From: Bradyrhizobium elkanii USDA 76
GTDB lineage: Bacteria > Pseudomonadota > Alphaproteobacteria > Rhizobiales > Xanthobacteraceae
Assembly: GCF_023278185.1 (NCBI RefSeq)
Contig: NZ_CP066356.1
Location: 7,990,001-8,054,000 of the forward strand
Direction: 5' to 3'
DNA length: 64,000 nucleotides
Shown: piece by piece, positions 47,490 to 55,861 of the stretch
Numbering within the stretch: the first letter of the stretch is position 1
Layout: each line of letters starts with the position of its first letter
Notes under the pieces: model-generated
The model's database searches: none
What the model was told of the DNA's origin: nothing
What the model saw: the letters and a program-made list of their open reading frames with translations, nothing else
Position numbers and translations under genes: made by a program

Positions 47490-47915
47490 TCAGCGCAGCG
47501 CCTTGCCCCAGCCGCCCTGCGGATGCTCGAAGGTGGCGGCCGCCTGCTGCACCTCTTCGGAAAAATCGGCCATCTCCTGCACCTGGCGGATCTCGATCAT
47601 CTCGTTCGCGGTGGCCGGGCACTTCCTGGCCCATTCGATTGCCTCGGCGCGCGAGGCGACCTCGATCATCCAGAAGCCGCCGATCACTTCCTTGGCCTCG
47701 GTGAACGGGCCGTCGATCACGACCGGCACGCCGGTGTCGAACTTGACGCGCGCGCCGGTTGCCGGCGGATGCAGGCCTTCCAGCGTGATCAGCACGCCGG
47801 CGTCCTTCAGCGCTTGATTGTACCGCATCATCGCGGCGACCCGTTCGGGGTCGAGCTCGAGCTTGGCCGGCGCGGACTCGTAGCCGAGCGGGATCATCAG
47901 CATCATGAAACGCAT
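47490..47915 (-). CDS. YciI/YCII-related protein 2
   Basis: A 141-residue protein. ATG 47915 (MRFMMLMIPLG) has AAGGAAAT before it, so the longer frame from 48074 is not used. The DGPF motif is seen in VVIDGPFTEAKEVIGGFWMIEVASRAEAIEWARKCP, the hallmark of DGPF/YCII proteins. The set at 47-48.5 kb is similar to the DGPF protein next to an ECF sigma factor at 57.9 kb and may be co-regulated. Confidence 0.85.
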   Translation of the reverse strand: MRFMMLMIPLGYESAPAKLELDPERVAAMMRYNQALKDAGVLITLEGLHPPATGARVKFDTGVPVVIDGPFTEAKEVIGGFWMIEVASRAEAIEWARKCPATANEMIEIRQVQEMADFSEEVQQAAATFEHPQGGWGKALR

Positions 47916-48070
47916 TGGTCGGATTTCCTTGCTTGTTGAATCACTCGCAATCCTCACCCTCGTCATGCCGGGAAGCCCCACACGGCGCCGGCCCGGAATC
48001 CATGACTTGCGACGGTGATCATGTATTCCGGGCGCATCGCCGGCGCGATATCGCGGAATGACGTCGGGTG

Positions 48071-48487
48071 TCATTTCCTGCCCACCTGCGCGCGCAGGCG
48101 CTCTCCCCGCTCGCGCAGCTCGGGCGTCAGCGCCTCGCCGAAATCCTCCGCGGCAAACACCTGGCGGATCTCGATCTCGGAGCCGCCGTCGAACGGCGCG
48201 CGCTTCATCCAGTCGATCGCTTCATCGAGCGACTTGGTCTCGATCAGCCAGAAGCCGCAGACGAGATCGCCGGTCAGGCTGAACGGGCCGCGCGACACGG
48301 TGCTCTGCCCGCCGGCATATTTGACCCGGGCGCCCTTGCTGGTCGGGTGCAGGCCCTCGCCGGCCTGCATCACGCCGGCCTTGACCATCTCCTCGTTGAA
48401 CTTGCCCATCGCGGCGAGCAGTTCGGTGCTCGGCGTCACGCCGGCCTCGGTATCCCTGCTCGCCTTCACGATCACCATGAACTTCAT
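48071..48487 (-). CDS. YciI/YCII-related protein 3
   Basis: A 138-residue DGPF-type protein (FMVIVKASRDTEAGVTPSTELLAAMGKFNEEMVKAGVM; SRGPFSLTGDLVCGFWLIETKSLDEAIDWMKRAP, with RGPF replacing the DGPF sequence). Separated by 155 bases from the next YciI gene. Function unknown. Confidence 0.85.
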   Translation of the reverse strand: MKFMVIVKASRDTEAGVTPSTELLAAMGKFNEEMVKAGVMQAGEGLHPTSKGARVKYAGGQSTVSRGPFSLTGDLVCGFWLIETKSLDEAIDWMKRAPFDGGSEIEIRQVFAAEDFGEALTPELRERGERLRAQVGRK

Positions 48488-48621
48488 CGTCCTGCTCCGT
48501 TGTCTTGCTCAGCTGCCTTGCCGGTATCTCCGGTGCTCGTCTCAAGGACGACGCGGGGCTTGCCACGCCGACAGGCCAGGCGAAATTATTTCGGAGGTCA
48601 TTGGATCGCGCGCCACAGCCC

Positions 48622-48993
48622 TCAGCGCTCCTGCCTGACGAGCTCGCCGTCCTGGTGCGACGGGCCGAAATAAACGTCGATGCGCGACACCTTGTCGCCG
48701 TCGAACACGAAGAACTCGGTGTTGCGAAAGCTCTTGCCGTCGCGCGCGACGCAGCGATAGGTGACGAAGGCCTCGAGGCCGTCGACCATGATGCGCTCGA
48801 TCTCGTGGCGGCCGATCCAGCCGGAGTCGCGCCAGCACTCCGCGAAATAGGTCGGCTTGTCGATGTTCTCGCCATAGGGCGTCGAGAAGCGGAAATCCTC
48901 CGCGAACGCCGCCTCGACGCTCGCGCGGTCATTGGCGAGATAGGCGGCGAAGAGGGAGCGGATGATCTCCGCCCTGTGGCCAGTTGCAGTCAT
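48622..48993 (-). CDS. NTF2-like / SnoaL-like protein
   Basis: A 123-residue protein of the cone-shaped NTF2 fold (IIRSLFAAYLANDRASVEAAFAEDFRFSTPYGENI, then RIMVDGLEAFVTYRCVARDGKSFRNTEFFVFDGDKVSRIDVYFG). ATG 48993 starts MTATGHRAE; the longer frame from 49035 includes a weak addition. Members are ketosteroid-isomerase-like enzymes or ligand carriers; this one lacks diagnostic residues I can place. Following the three YciI-like genes on the same strand. Confidence 0.75.
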   Translation of the reverse strand: MTATGHRAEIIRSLFAAYLANDRASVEAAFAEDFRFSTPYGENIDKPTYFAECWRDSGWIGRHEIERIMVDGLEAFVTYRCVARDGKSFRNTEFFVFDGDKVSRIDVYFGPSHQDGELVRQER

Positions 48994-49136
48994 GTCGTCT
49001 CCCACACGTATCGCCAGGGCCTCCGGAGCGACCACGCTCCGGGAACCCGGGCCTTAAGGAGATGACGAACGGGACGGCGCAAAAGCGACATCACGCCACA
49101 ATTTATTTTTGGAACCGGATCGGAAGCCGGCTTGCT

Positions 49137-49808
49137 TCAGGTTTCCTGCGGGAACATGCCGAAATAGGGCTCGGCCTCCCTCAGGACGCGCGCGAAGGAC
49201 GGTCGCGCCATCAGCCGCTCGAGATAGGCGGCCAGATGCCGATGGCCATCTCCGAACGGCTCGACCTTGTTGCCGTAGAACATCGTCGGGGCGGCCGCGC
49301 AATCGGCCAACGAGAAATGCTCGCCCATCATCCAGCCGCCTTGCGCGCGTTGCTGATTCAGGATCAGTTGCTGATCCAGGATCGCATAGGAGGTGCGGAG
49401 CTGCGCCCGCGCCTCGGCGACGCCATGCGGATCCTTGCTGTCCGCGGGCCGCAGCCGGTCGCCGACGACCTTCTGCATCGGCAGGTGGACATAGAGATCG
49501 AGGAAGCGATCGCGCAGCCGGGTCTGCAGCGCGAGGTCCGGATTCTCGGGGATCAGCCTGACGGCACCGGGATAATGCCGGTCGAGATATTCGATGACGA
49601 TGCTCGATTCCGGCACCGTCTCGCCCCGCGTCTCGTCGCGGAGCACGGGAAAGCGGCCGATCGGCGACAGCGCGAGCAACGCCGCGCGCTCGGCGGGATC
49701 GCCGAGATTGACCATATTCGTCGTGAACGGCGTGCCGTTCTCGTAGAGCGCAATCAGCGCCTTCCAGCAGAACGAGGACAGCGGATGGTAAAGCAGGGTA
49801 AGCGACAT
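49137..49808 (-). CDS. glutathione S-transferase family protein
   Basis: A 223-residue protein. N-terminal thioredoxin fold: LTLLYHPLSSFCWKALIALYENGTPF, with GRFPVLRDETRGETVPESSIVIEYLDRHYPG (the cis-Pro and ESSxI glutathione site). The C-terminal helical domain follows (ARAQLRTSYAILDQQLILNQQRAQGGWMMGEHFSLADCAAAP). Ser11 or the nearby Tyr is a candidate activator. It is divergent from the SDR gene. The substrate is unknown. Confidence 0.88.
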   Translation of the reverse strand: MSLTLLYHPLSSFCWKALIALYENGTPFTTNMVNLGDPAERAALLALSPIGRFPVLRDETRGETVPESSIVIEYLDRHYPGAVRLIPENPDLALQTRLRDRFLDLYVHLPMQKVVGDRLRPADSKDPHGVAEARAQLRTSYAILDQQLILNQQRAQGGWMMGEHFSLADCAAAPTMFYGNKVEPFGDGHRHLAAYLERLMARPSFARVLREAEPYFGMFPQET

Positions 49809-49970
49809 CAGAACTCCATCATGGAACCAGTGCCCCGAGGACGAACCGGAGACGGCCCTCCCGACATCTCGCATGATGATTATCTTGCTGCAACGCGAGT
49901 CGGTTGACACGCCTGGGCAAAGATCGCAGACGAACTGGCTCGTCTGCCAGCCAGGCCGAATGCCCGAACC

Positions 49971-50771
49971 ATGGACCGCACAATGACATCGTCTCCCCCG
50001 AAAGTCGCCCTCGTAACCGGCGCCGCGCGCGGCATCGGGCTTGCCGCGGCGAAACGCTTTCTCGGCGACGGCTGGCGCGTCGCGCTGCTCGATATCGAGG
50101 GCGAATTGCTGCGCGCGGTGGTCGCGGCGCTGAAGCAGCCCGACGACACGCTGGCGCTCACCTGCGACGTATCGGACGCCGCTGGTGTGGCGGCCGCGAT
50201 CTCTGCGATCACGGACCGGTTCGGCCGGCTCGACGCGCTGGTCAACAATGCCGGCGTTGCCGTGTTCACGCCGGTGCTGGAGACTTCGGACGCCGACTGG
50301 AGCCGGATCATGGCGGTCAACCTCACCGGCCCGTTCCTGTGCACCAAGGCGGCCGCGCCTGTGATGCGCGAGCATGGCGGCGGTGCGATCGTCAACATCA
50401 CCTCGATCTCGGCGGTGCGTGCCTCGACGCTGCGCTCGGCCTACGGCACCAGCAAGGCCGGGCTTGCGCATCTGACCAAGCAGCTCGCGGTCGAGCTCGC
50501 CTCGCTCGGCATCCGCGTCAACGGCGTCGCGCCCGGCCCGGTCGACACCGCGATGGCCAAGGCGGTTCACACGCCGGAGATCCGCGCCGACTATCACGAC
50601 GCCATCCCGCTCAACCGCTATGGATTGGAGGAAGAGCTGGCGGAAGCGATCTTCTTCCTGTGCTCGGATCGCGCCAGCTACATCACCGGACAGATCCTCG
50701 CCGTCGACGGCGGCTTCGACGCCGCCGGCATCGGCCTGCCGACCCTGCGCGGCGCGCGGCGGAATGGGTAA
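49971..50771 (+). CDS. SDR-family oxidoreductase
   Basis: A 266-residue NAD(P)-dependent short-chain dehydrogenase. VALVTGAARGIGLAAAKRFL (TGxxxGxG cofactor motif), the NAG triad NNAGVAVF, the active-site Ser of NITSISAVRAST, and YGTSKAGLAHLTKQLAVELA (YxxxK) are all present. The C-terminal AIFFLCSDRASYITGQILAVDGGF is typical of classical FabG-like members. An ATG at 49983 could be the start. It is divergent from the GST gene. Substrate unknown. Confidence 0.93.
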   Translation: MDRTMTSSPPKVALVTGAARGIGLAAAKRFLGDGWRVALLDIEGELLRAVVAALKQPDDTLALTCDVSDAAGVAAAISAITDRFGRLDALVNNAGVAVFTPVLETSDADWSRIMAVNLTGPFLCTKAAAPVMREHGGGAIVNITSISAVRASTLRSAYGTSKAGLAHLTKQLAVELASLGIRVNGVAPGPVDTAMAKAVHTPEIRADYHDAIPLNRYGLEEELAEAIFFLCSDRASYITGQILAVDGGFDAAGIGLPTLRGARRNG

Positions 50772-50811
50772 CGGTTGATCGGATGAACTAATGTCACCAC
50801 CGCGACGGGAC

Positions 50812-50955
50812 TGCGCTCCCTCGCCCCGTTCTTACGGGGAGAGGGTTGGGGTGAGGGGCCCTCTCCCCGCGCTCAGTACCAGTTAGTCTCGCGGAGACTC
50901 CCCCTCAACGCATCTGTCGATGCGTTCCGACCTCTCCCCGCAGGCGGGGCGAGGT
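50812..50955. repeat. family F repeat after the SDR gene
   Basis: TCCCTCGCCCCGTTCTTACGGGGAGAGGG, then CCTCTCCCCGC, and CGACCTCTCCCCGCAGGCGGGGCGAGG, with an inner CGCATCTGTCGATGCG hairpin. It separates convergent SDR and the phosphatase-family gene and can form several hairpins. Confidence 0.6.
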
Positions 50956-50975
50956 AAAGTAGAGTCACCGCGCTA

Positions 50976-51545
50976 TCAGCGCCCGTTCACCGCGACCACG
51001 CGCCAAGCATTCGGCAGCCGGTCGATCCGCGTCAGCGACAGCGGATCGATGACGAAGCGCAGCGCGAGCTCCGGCGCAAGCTCGAGCGCGATCGCAAGGA
51101 TCGCGCGGATGGTACCGGAATGCACGACCAGTACGACGTCGCCGGCCGGCAGGCGCGCGAGCCCTGCCCGCGCCCGCGCGATCTGATCGGCAAAGCTTTC
51201 GCCGCGCGGCGGCCGGTTGCTGCCCGGCGATTGCCAGAAGGCGCGATAGGCCGCCGCGCCGAGCTCGGCCTCGATCTCGCTGTGACGCCGGCCGGTCCAA
51301 TCGCCAAAATCCTGCTCGCGAAAGGCGTCGTCCTCCGTTGCCGTGAGACCGAGCTTTACTGCGGTCTCGCGGGTGCGCCGCGCCGGACTGCAGACCGCGC
51401 GAGCGTGAGCCGGCAGCCTCACCTGCAACGACGCGAATGCCGCGGCATCGCTGAGGTCGGCGGGCGCATCCGGCGCGTGGATCACGCCGCGCGGACCGTC
51501 CACCGGCGCATGACGGATTAGCCAGAGACGGGTTTCGCGATCCAT
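50976..51545 (-). CDS. cobC: histidine phosphatase family protein, probable alpha-ribazole phosphatase
   Basis: A 189-residue phosphoglycerate-mutase-like enzyme. The catalytic His is in LWLIRHAPVDGP (RHAP for the usual RHGE), the second conserved Arg is in CSPARRTRETA, and the His of VVHSGTIRAILA is the second catalytic His. It is 69 bases from cobS and next to the cobT region, so it probably removes phosphate from alpha-ribazole 5'-phosphate in the lower-ligand loop of B12. A general phosphatase role is possible. Confidence 0.8.
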   Translation of the reverse strand: MDRETRLWLIRHAPVDGPRGVIHAPDAPADLSDAAAFASLQVRLPAHARAVCSPARRTRETAVKLGLTATEDDAFREQDFGDWTGRRHSEIEAELGAAAYRAFWQSPGSNRPPRGESFADQIARARAGLARLPAGDVVLVVHSGTIRAILAIALELAPELALRFVIDPLSLTRIDRLPNAWRVVAVNGR

Positions 51546-51567
51546 GTTCCGCTCACGCTTTCATTTT

Positions 51568-51613
51568 GACGCGTTTTCTTTACTGAGCCGGTATCCACTT
51601 CGCTCGAAAACGC
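51568..51613. repeat. family A palindrome (copy 3 of 4)
   Basis: GACGCGTTTTCTTTACTGAGCC and TTCGCTCGAAAACGC arms around GGTATCCAC. It fills the gap between the phosphatase and cobS. Confidence 0.7.
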
Positions 51614-51614
51614 C

Positions 51615-52367
51615 CTAACCTAACCGCGCCGCAAGCAGCACCAGGATCGCGGTCTCCGCGACCTGTTCGGCGCCGCCCAGCACGTCGCCGGTCTGGCCGC
51701 CGATCTGCCGCTTTGCCACGAGCGCCATGATCAGTGCGCTCGCACCGGCCGCGAGCGCCGCCAGCAGCGCGCTGCCGAACGGCAAGGCGAGGACTGCGAT
51801 CAGCAGCGCCAGGCCGGCCGCGACCGCCGCGATCGCACCATCGGGCTTTCCGGCATTGGCGGCGAGCCCATCCTTGCGCGCGTAGGGCAGGCTGATCGCG
51901 ATCCATGGCAGCACGCCGCGGCCCAGCGCGTGCGCAGATATCAGGCTCTGCACCACAAGGCCATTTGGAATTGTCGCGAGAGCCGCAAGCTTGGCGGCAA
52001 AGCTCACCACCAGCGCCAGCGCGCCATAGGTGCCGAGCCGGCTGTCGCGCATGATCTCGAGCTTGGCCGCGACATCGCGGCCGCCACCGAACCCGTCGGC
52101 GACATCGGCGAGCCCGTCCTCATGCAGCGCGCCGGTGAGCAGCGCGCTGCCGCCGAGCGCGAGCGCGGCGGCGGCGAGATCCGGCACACCGATCGCCCGC
52201 AGCAGCAGGCAAAACAGGCCGATCGCCGCCCCGATGGCGGCCCCGACCAGGGGAAACAGCCGCTGCGCCCGGGCAAACCTCTCCGTCCGCGCGCCGTCCG
52301 GATGCGGCATCGGCAGGCGGGTCAGGAAGGCGGTCGCGGTCCGGAGATCGTCGAGCCATTGATTCAT
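51615..52367 (-). CDS. cobS: adenosylcobinamide-GDP ribazoletransferase
   Basis: A 250-residue inner-membrane enzyme that joins adenosylcobinamide-GDP and alpha-ribazole to give adenosylcobalamin. DLRTATAFLTRLPMPHPD at the start, ALLTGALHEDGLADVADGFGGG (the metal-binding Asp cluster, CobS signature) and HALGRGVLPWIAISLPYARKDGLA are present. It is divergent from cobT and followed by the phosphatase on the same strand; no cobalamin riboswitch is evident in the 179-base gap. Confidence 0.95.
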   Translation of the reverse strand: MNQWLDDLRTATAFLTRLPMPHPDGARTERFARAQRLFPLVGAAIGAAIGLFCLLLRAIGVPDLAAAALALGGSALLTGALHEDGLADVADGFGGGRDVAAKLEIMRDSRLGTYGALALVVSFAAKLAALATIPNGLVVQSLISAHALGRGVLPWIAISLPYARKDGLAANAGKPDGAIAAVAAGLALLIAVLALPFGSALLAALAAGASALIMALVAKRQIGGQTGDVLGGAEQVAETAILVLLAARLG

Positions 52368-52442
52368 GGTGAAGGCCTGGAAATTGGGCTAAAGCGCGAC
52401 GGGATCGGGCTCGATCTCATCGCGCTTTGGCTTCCTGTTAGG

Positions 52443-52512
52443 GCATGATCTCCGCGCAAATGCTACGCATTTGTCGCGAGGGAAAACCGCTTCACACTTT
52501 TCCGGATCATGC
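52443..52512. repeat. family B palindrome, GCATGATC (copy 1 of 3)
   Basis: GCATGATCTCCGCGCAAATGC and TTTTCCGGATCATGC ends, in the divergent cobS/cobT gap. Copies with both arms perfect are at 62736 and 63408. Confidence 0.65.
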
Positions 52513-52545
52513 ACTAGTTTGCGGCCCGCTCGACGAGGGAATCGC

Positions 52546-53559
52546 ATGCAGTTCAGTACTCTAGACGACATCCGCGGCTTTTGTCGCGAACTGCCGCAGG
52601 GCGACGAGGCCAGTGCCGCGGCCGCCACGCAGCGCCAGCAGAACCTGACCAAGCCGCCGGGAAGCCTCGGCCGCCTGGAGGAGGTTGCGATCTGGCTGGC
52701 GCGCTGGCAGCGGCGTGAGATGCCCCGGCTCGATCACGTCACGATCGCCGTATTCGCCGGCAATCACGGCATCGCCGAGCGCGGCGTTTCAGCCTATCCC
52801 TCCGAGGTCACCGCGCAGATGGTGGCGAACTTCGCCGCCGGCGGCGCTGCGATCAACCAGATCGCCAAGCTTGCCGGTGCGGAGCTGCGTGTCGAGCCGC
52901 TCGAGCTGGCGCGCCCGACCCGCGATTTCACGGCCGGGCCGGCGATGGACGCCGCCGATTTCCTCGTCGCGCTCGATACCGGCTGGCGCACGGTGCCCGA
53001 GCAATGCGATTTGCTCGTGGTCGGCGAGATGGGCATCGCCAACACCACGGTCGCCGCGACGCTGTGCGCGGCCTTGATGGGCGGGCGCGGCGTACGCTGG
53101 GCCGGCCGCGGCACCGGTGTCGACGATGCCGGGCTGATACGCAAGCGCACCACGATCGATGCGGCGCTCAAGCTGCATCGCGGCGTGATCGACGACCCGC
53201 TCGTCACCGCGATGTCACTCGGCGGACGCGAGCTCGCGGCGATCGCGGGCGCTGTGCTGGCGGCGCGCGCACGCTGCATTCCGGTGCTGCTCGACGGCTT
53301 CGTGGCGACCGCCGCGGTGCTGCCGCTGGCGCGGCTTCAACCCGACAGCCTCGCGCATTGCCGCGCCGGGCATGTGTCGGCCGAGCTCGGCCACCGCGAA
53401 TTGCTGCGCGAGCTCGAACTCGCCCCCTTGCTCGATCTTAACATGCGGCTCGGCGAAGGCTCCGGCGCGGGGGTCGCGATCCTTTTGTTGCGCGCGGCGC
53501 TCGCCTGTCATGGCGGCATGGCGACCTTTGCCGAGGCCGGCGTCTCCGGCGCGGACTGA
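52546..53559 (+). CDS. cobT: nicotinate-nucleotide dimethylbenzimidazole phosphoribosyltransferase
   Basis: A 337-residue enzyme that makes alpha-ribazole 5'-phosphate from 5,6-dimethylbenzimidazole and nicotinate mononucleotide. KPPGSLGRLEEVAIWLARWQ, FAGNHGIAERGVSAYPSEVTAQMVANFAAGGAAINQIA, VVGEMGIANTTVAA and the catalytic Glu block LLDLNMRLGEGSGAGVAI are conserved. ATG 52546 has GAGGGA before it; the longer frame from 52471 adds 25 residues of no family likeness. It supplies the ligand for the CobS reaction and is divergent from cobS. Confidence 0.95.
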   Translation: MQFSTLDDIRGFCRELPQGDEASAAAATQRQQNLTKPPGSLGRLEEVAIWLARWQRREMPRLDHVTIAVFAGNHGIAERGVSAYPSEVTAQMVANFAAGGAAINQIAKLAGAELRVEPLELARPTRDFTAGPAMDAADFLVALDTGWRTVPEQCDLLVVGEMGIANTTVAATLCAALMGGRGVRWAGRGTGVDDAGLIRKRTTIDAALKLHRGVIDDPLVTAMSLGGRELAAIAGAVLAARARCIPVLLDGFVATAAVLPLARLQPDSLAHCRAGHVSAELGHRELLRELELAPLLDLNMRLGEGSGAGVAILLLRAALACHGGMATFAEAGVSGAD

Positions 53560-53736
53560 GGTTCTCGGGAGAGCCGGAGGGTTCCCTCAAAAAGCCAGTG
53601 CATAGCGTCGGCGCGGGTCGACAATCTTCGCGTGCGCAGCATGACCTCTGCGCGCTGGGGGCCTAACCTTCGCGGCGGTGGGACGCCGGCCGGCGTCTCA
53701 GCCGTGCTGAACCAGATACCGGGGAGAAATCACCTC

Positions 53737-54027
53737 ATGTCAGGCGTTCTCATCAATCTGATCATTCAAGTCATCAGCGGAGCCGTCGGCGGCAATGTCG
53801 CGGCGGGAGCGGCCAAGAACATCGATCTCGGCACGCTCGGCAACACCATCGCAGGCGCCATCGGCGGCGGCGCGGGCGGACAGCTTCTGGGCATGCTGAT
53901 TCCGCTGCTCGCCAATTCCGGCGCGACGCCTGACATCGGCAGCATCATCGGCCAGGTCGCCGGCGGCGGCGTTGCCGGCGCCGTGCTCACTGCGATCGTG
54001 GGGGCGCTCAAGAACCGCGCGGCCTGA
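53737..54027 (+). CDS. Gly-rich small membrane protein
   Basis: A 96-residue protein with ribosome site GGGGAGA before ATG 53737. It is almost all Gly, Ala, Ile and Leu: IISGAVGGNVAAGAAKNIDLG, then NTIAGAIGGGAGGQLLGMLIPLLA and IGQVAGGGVAGAVLTAIVGAL, two Gly-zipper helices. A family of like proteins occurs in rhizobia (from memory); function is unknown. It stands alone after cobT. Confidence 0.75.
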   Translation: MSGVLINLIIQVISGAVGGNVAAGAAKNIDLGTLGNTIAGAIGGGAGGQLLGMLIPLLANSGATPDIGSIIGQVAGGGVAGAVLTAIVGALKNRAA

Positions 54028-54141
54028 GCCACCTGCCGTCGCGACCGGGACATCGGTCTTGACGATGCCCCATTCCGGCGCGAGCCTTGCGGCTTCCGAT
54101 GCGGCGGCACCTCGATCGCATCGACGGCAGGGATTGCGCGC

Positions 54142-54564
54142 ATGAAAATACTTGTCGCGGCGGCAGCTCTCTGCGCAACGGTCAGCTGCGCGCAAGCCGA
54201 TGTTCGTATCCTCGCCAGCCCCGGCGGGCAGGTCGGCCCGTTCATCGAACTGTTCGACAAGGTGCGCGAATCGGGCGAGCGCGTCGTGATCGACGGGCCC
54301 TGCCTGTCGGCCTGCACGTTGGTGCTGTCGATGGTGCCGGGCGACCGCATCTGCGTGACGCGGCGCGCCGTGCTCGGCTTCCACGCCGCGCGCTCAGTCG
54401 ACCGGCGCGGCCGCACCTATGCAGAGCCGGAAGCGTCCGTGGCGGTGCTGCAAGCCTATCCGGCACCGGTGCGCGGCTGGATCGTCCGCCGCGGCGGCCT
54501 GACCTCGCGCCTGCTATTGCTGCGCGGCCGCGAGCTCGCGGCGATCTATCCGCGGTGCAGGTAG
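54142..54564 (+). CDS. exported ClpP/crotonase-fold-like small protein
   Basis: A 140-residue protein with a signal peptide (LVAAAALCATVSCAQA). The mature part begins VRILASPGGQVGPFIELFDKVRESGERVVIDGPCLSACTLVLSM, which has the SPGG and G-P-C-x-S-A-C-T pattern of Clp-like (ClpP/SDH) serine proteases in the periplasm, with Ser in CLSAC as candidate nucleophile and His in VLGFHAARS as candidate base. I recognise a likeness to a COG3904-like group but cannot verify it. A Gly/Arg-rich end is short of the full catalytic triad. Confidence 0.65.
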   Translation: MKILVAAAALCATVSCAQADVRILASPGGQVGPFIELFDKVRESGERVVIDGPCLSACTLVLSMVPGDRICVTRRAVLGFHAARSVDRRGRTYAEPEASVAVLQAYPAPVRGWIVRRGGLTSRLLLLRGRELAAIYPRCR

Positions 54565-54608
54565 CGGCGCGGATTGCGTCTTTCTTGACCCGCCGACGCT
54601 ACCGGACC

Positions 54609-54690
54609 GTCATCCTGAGGTGCGAGCCCTTGCGAGCCTCGAAGGATGAACGGCCCCGCCGGTGGCCGTAGATCCTTTGAGGGCCGCTGA
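54609..54690. repeat. family C repeat (copy 3)
   Basis: CCGTCATCCTGAGGTGCGAGCCCTTGCGAGCCTCGAAGGATG then GGCCGTAGATCCTTTGAGG. It matches copies at 14427 and 23621. It lies between the exported protein and the convergent VOC gene. Confidence 0.65.
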
Positions 54691-54762
54691 AGAAGCGGCC
54701 ACCTCCAGCGACAACGGCGGAGCCGTTGCGCGGGGATGACGGTCCAATCAGGCTGCTCGGGG

Positions 54763-55173
54763 TTACATCCCCTGCGGACAGTTCACCATCCAGGGGATGC
54801 CGAACTGATCGACGCACATGCCGAAGCCGTTGGAGAAGAAGGTCTTGCCGAACGGCATCGTCACCGTGCCGCCTTCGGACAGCGCCTTGAAGCGGCGTTC
54901 GGCCTCCGCGGGATCCTCGACCTGCAACGCGACGTGAAAACCCTGCGGCTTCTGGAAGTGGCCGGGCGGCGCGTCGGAGGCCATGATGATCTCGCCGTCG
55001 ATCGTGAGGCGGGCGTGCATGATCTTGTCTTTCCAGCCGGGCGGCGTCTGCATCTCCGCACTGCCCTCGCCGTAGGGGAAGGTTTCCTCGATCCGGGCGC
55101 CCAAGACCTTCTGGTAGAAGTTCAGCGCGGCGCCGCAATTGCCGTCGTAGGAGAGATAGGGGTTGACCTGCAT
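54763..55173 (-). CDS. VOC-family (PhnB-like) protein
   Basis: A 136-residue beta-alpha-beta-beta-beta protein of the vicinal-oxygen-chelate fold. MQVNPYLSYDGNCGAALNFYQKVLGARIEETFPYG and KTFFSNGFGMCVDQFGIPWMVN are the PhnB-type blocks. No function is assigned to this group; members are thought to bind metal or small ligands. It is followed by SRPBCC, DoxX, sigma-factor and DGPF genes on the same strand, an arrangement often seen in ECF41/42 gene sets. Confidence 0.88.
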   Translation of the reverse strand: MQVNPYLSYDGNCGAALNFYQKVLGARIEETFPYGEGSAEMQTPPGWKDKIMHARLTIDGEIIMASDAPPGHFQKPQGFHVALQVEDPAEAERRFKALSEGGTVTMPFGKTFFSNGFGMCVDQFGIPWMVNCPQGM

Positions 55174-55243
55174 CGCATGCTCCCTTGGGTCATTCGAGCC
55201 TCGTCCCGGTGGTATCGGACCGAGGGCTCTGGATTGTTATCTT

Positions 55244-55290
55244 GACACGTTTTCTCGACGCGAACCGATAACCACTTTGCGCGAAAACGC
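55244..55290. repeat. family A palindrome (copy 4 of 4)
   Basis: GACACGTTTTCTCGACGCGAA and TTTGCGCGAAAACGC arms around CCGATAACCAC, in the gap before the SRPBCC gene end. Confidence 0.7.
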
Positions 55291-55291
55291 G

Positions 55292-55828
55292 CTACTTTTC
55301 AGTCAGCTTCTTCAGATTGGCGAGACCGACCTCGAAATCCCTGCCGATCATGCGATCCAGGTTCATGAACACCTGCATCACCTTCGACATGAAGACGGCC
55401 GGACCATACATGGTCCATGTGACGCTGGTCGCATCTCCCTGCGGCAGCATTGTGAACTCGGCGGTGTTGTGGCCTTCGAATGGCTTGATGAAGTCGAGCT
55501 TGATGACGACCTTCGACGGCGCGGAGGATTGCAGGATCTCCATGCGGCCGGCGCCGACATTCTTGTTGCCGTCCCAGGCGTAGACCGCACCCTGCCCGCG
55601 CCCGGCGCCGCCATAGATCCGCTTCATGGCCGGATCCCGGTTCTCGTAGGGCGACCAGACCGTCCACTGATGGAAATCGTCGATCAATGGAAAGATCCGC
55701 TCGGCCGGCGCGTTGATGCTGATCGCACGCGTGACGCGGAGCGTGCCCGGCTTGGTCGCCGCGAGGACGAGGATGACGGCGATCGCGACGACGAGGACAA
55801 TCGCGATGACGGCAATGGTCTCCAACAT
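55292..55828 (-). CDS. SRPBCC-family protein with N-terminal membrane helix
   Basis: A 178-residue protein. A signal-anchor helix (LETIAVIAIVLVVAIAVILVLAA) precedes a SRPBCC (START-like) domain: INAPAERIFPLIDDFHQWTVWSPYENRDPAMKRIYGG (the polyketide-cyclase-like block) and VTWTMYGPAVFMSKVMQVFMNLDRMIGRDFEVGLANLKKL. ATG 55828 is chosen over a GTG at 55840. Such anchored members may bind lipid or steroid-like ligands; function unknown. On one strand with the DoxX gene (33-base gap). Confidence 0.85.
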   Translation of the reverse strand: MLETIAVIAIVLVVAIAVILVLAATKPGTLRVTRAISINAPAERIFPLIDDFHQWTVWSPYENRDPAMKRIYGGAGRGQGAVYAWDGNKNVGAGRMEILQSSAPSKVVIKLDFIKPFEGHNTAEFTMLPQGDATSVTWTMYGPAVFMSKVMQVFMNLDRMIGRDFEVGLANLKKLTEK

Positions 55829-55861
55829 GACGGTCTCCACAAGAATGGATTGAACAATATC

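Noticed and set aside
50812..50955. CRISPR-like repeats near 50.8 kb and 56.4 kb
   Set aside because: Arms are complementary rather than direct repeats, spacers are irregular and no cas gene is present. They are inverted repeats of a dispersed family.
52368..52545. Cobalamin riboswitch between cobS and cobT
   Set aside because: The expected B12-box core is not visible; the gap holds a family B palindrome instead.
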